50,601 nucleotides of DNA from positions 1-50,601 of the forward strand of contig CABVCF010000001.1 in assembly GCA_902496775.1 (NCBI GenBank), written 5' to 3'. A program made the translations under genes and the position numbers. The first letter of the stretch is position 1. Every line of letters begins with the position of its first letter. Positions 49,796-50,601 of this stretch are shown here, piece after piece. This DNA is from an uncultured Collinsella sp. (lineage in GTDB: Bacteria > Actinomycetota > Coriobacteriia > Coriobacteriales > Coriobacteriaceae). The notes under the pieces are model-generated. The model saw nothing but the letters and a program-made list of their open reading frames with translations. It ran no database searches and was not told the origin of the DNA.

Positions 49796-50560
49796 TTACT
49801 GATAATCGACGACGTCGATCCAGTTCTTCAGGAACTCATCGTTCACGTTGCGCTTACGAGCGAGCTCGGAAGCGGCGACGATGCTCGTCCACTGACGCAC
49901 GACCTGCATAGGCATGTCGGCGCGGTCGCAGTAGAGCTCCAGGTAGGCCTCAGCCTGATCCTTGCTGTTGAGGGCAAAGAGCAGGTAGGTGGTGGCAACG
50001 TCGGCAGCAGGGGAGCCCTGGGTGGCGTGTGCCCAGTCGCACACATAGAGCTGGCCGTCGTCGCCGACGATGACGTTGGAGGGGTTGAAGTCGCCGTGGC
50101 AGACCTTGAACTCCTTGGTCATGCCGTCCAGACGCTCCTGAAGGTTGTAGCGCGTGGTGGCATTGAGCTGATCAAGGCTGTCGATCATGCGGGCGTACTT
50201 GTCGCGCTGACGGTTGAGCAGCGGGGAGGTGTAGCCGTGGATCTCGATCTGGAGGTCGACGAACATCTCGAGGTACTCACCAAAGCGCTGGGGCTCGGCA
50301 GTCATCTTCTCGGCAAGGGTGGTGCCCGGAACCTTCTCGGTCACGAGCGCCCAGCCGTTGGCGTTCTCGAGCTGGGAAACCTCGAGAGCCTTGGGGCTGC
50401 GGATGCCGCACTCATTGATGCGGGCAAGATTCAAAGCCTCGTTGAACACGTCGGAGACAGGCTTGGTCTCGTTAAAGACCTTGACAATCTTGTCGCCCAG
50501 GTCGTAAACGACCTTGTTGCCACGGCGGACGAGCTCGGTCTTGGAATCGGGTAGCAGCAT
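49796..50560 (-). CDS. Aminoglycoside/choline-kinase-like phosphotransferase
   Basis: A predicted small-molecule kinase of the APH fold. The 254 residues have a kinase-like N-lobe (VVYDLGDKIVKVFNE with the ATP-binding Lys, and VTEKVPGTTLAEKM). The C-lobe carries the catalytic loop VCHGDFNPSNVIV, the metal-binding Asp in YVCDWAHATQGSPAADVATTYLLF, and a helical tail. AAAGGA lies before the ATG. Nothing in the neighbours hints at the substrate, and the fold alone does not imply antibiotic resistance; choline, ethanolamine, thiamine or other alcohols are possible. Confidence 0.85.
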   Translation of the reverse strand: MLLPDSKTELVRRGNKVVYDLGDKIVKVFNETKPVSDVFNEALNLARINECGIRSPKALEVSQLENANGWALVTEKVPGTTLAEKMTAEPQRFGEYLEMFVDLQIEIHGYTSPLLNRQRDKYARMIDSLDQLNATTRYNLQERLDGMTKEFKVCHGDFNPSNVIVGDDGQLYVCDWAHATQGSPAADVATTYLLFALNSKDQAEAYLELYCDRADMPMQVVRQWTSIVAASELARKRNVNDEFLKNWIDVVDYQ

Positions 50561-50601
50561 GGTTGCATCCTTTCAACGATGCGATAGAAGCGACGGCGGG
50601 G

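Noticed and set aside
49796..50560. Antibiotic-resistance call for the APH-fold protein
   Set aside because: The fold is shared by many metabolic kinases, and nothing in the context or motifs points to aminoglycosides.
1..50601. CRISPR arrays, insertion sequences, prophage genes, defence systems or biosynthetic clusters
   Set aside because: No direct-repeat arrays, transposases, phage structural genes or clustered accessory genes were seen; the xerC recombinase sits in a conserved housekeeping context.

Overview
The window is a GC-rich, gene-dense stretch of bacterial chromosome made almost entirely of housekeeping operons. Gene content and order point to a high-GC actinobacterium of the class Coriobacteriia, plausibly Collinsella or a close relative; this is an inference, since no rRNA is present. 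The clues are GC-rich codon use with frequent TTG and GTG starts, a two-subunit GlyQ/GlyS glycyl-tRNA synthetase and a TrmFO enzyme (both unlike Streptomyces-type actinobacteria), and a gene order close to Firmicutes for rpsP-rimM-trmD, dprA-trmFO-xerC and rpsB-tsf-pyrH-frr-uppS-cdsA-dxr-rseP. No IS element, prophage, CRISPR array or plasmid function was found, and no gene-free stretch exceeds 300 bases.

Layout. Bases 1-1500, minus strand: aromatic amino acid genes aroF and tyrA (tyrA cut by the window edge), preceded by a terminator-like hairpin that looks like an attenuator. Bases 1542-1682: tRNA-Arg(CCG) with promoter and terminator. Bases 1712-7647: a P-type ATPase, a zinc-ribbon membrane protein, a cyclophilin and a TPR membrane protein. 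Bases 7763-14671: the elongasome operon mreB-mreC-mreD-mrdA-rodA plus a DUF697-like membrane protein. Bases 14682-17368: a radical SAM protein and its DUF2344 partner. Bases 17365-21522: rplU-rpmA, then obg-nadD-yqeK-rsfS. Bases 21535-22749, minus strand: dinB. Bases 22833-25480: rpsP-khpA-rimM-trmD-lepB behind two promoters. Bases 25540-32523: glyQ-glyS, then the PPDK regulator ppsR and ppdK. Bases 32566-39285: rplS, rnhB, then yraN-comM-dprA-trmFO-xerC. Bases 39335-41206: rpsB-tsf. Bases 41266-49697: pyrH-frr-uppS-cdsA-dxr-rseP-ispG-proS. Bases 49796-50560, minus strand: an aminoglycoside/choline-kinase-like phosphotransferase.

The genes cover cell-wall elongation (mreBCD, mrdA, rodA), undecaprenyl and phospholipid supply (dxr, ispG, uppS, cdsA), ribosome assembly and translation (ribosomal proteins, Obg, RsfS, RimM, KhpA, TrmD, TrmFO, EF-Ts, RRF, three tRNA synthetase subunits), NAD synthesis (nadD), PEP/pyruvate interconversion (ppdK, ppsR), and DNA processing and repair (comM, dprA, xerC, dinB, rnhB).

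No wholly new system was seen. The points most worth checking are: the attenuator-like hairpin with a small overlapping reading frame before aroF; a xerC gene whose best start is an AUA codon; an RseP protease with a large helix-turn-helix-like insertion; a phased TTTACC array before ppdK; and a DUF697-like protein without a visible GTPase P-loop, encoded between the elongasome and the radical SAM pair.
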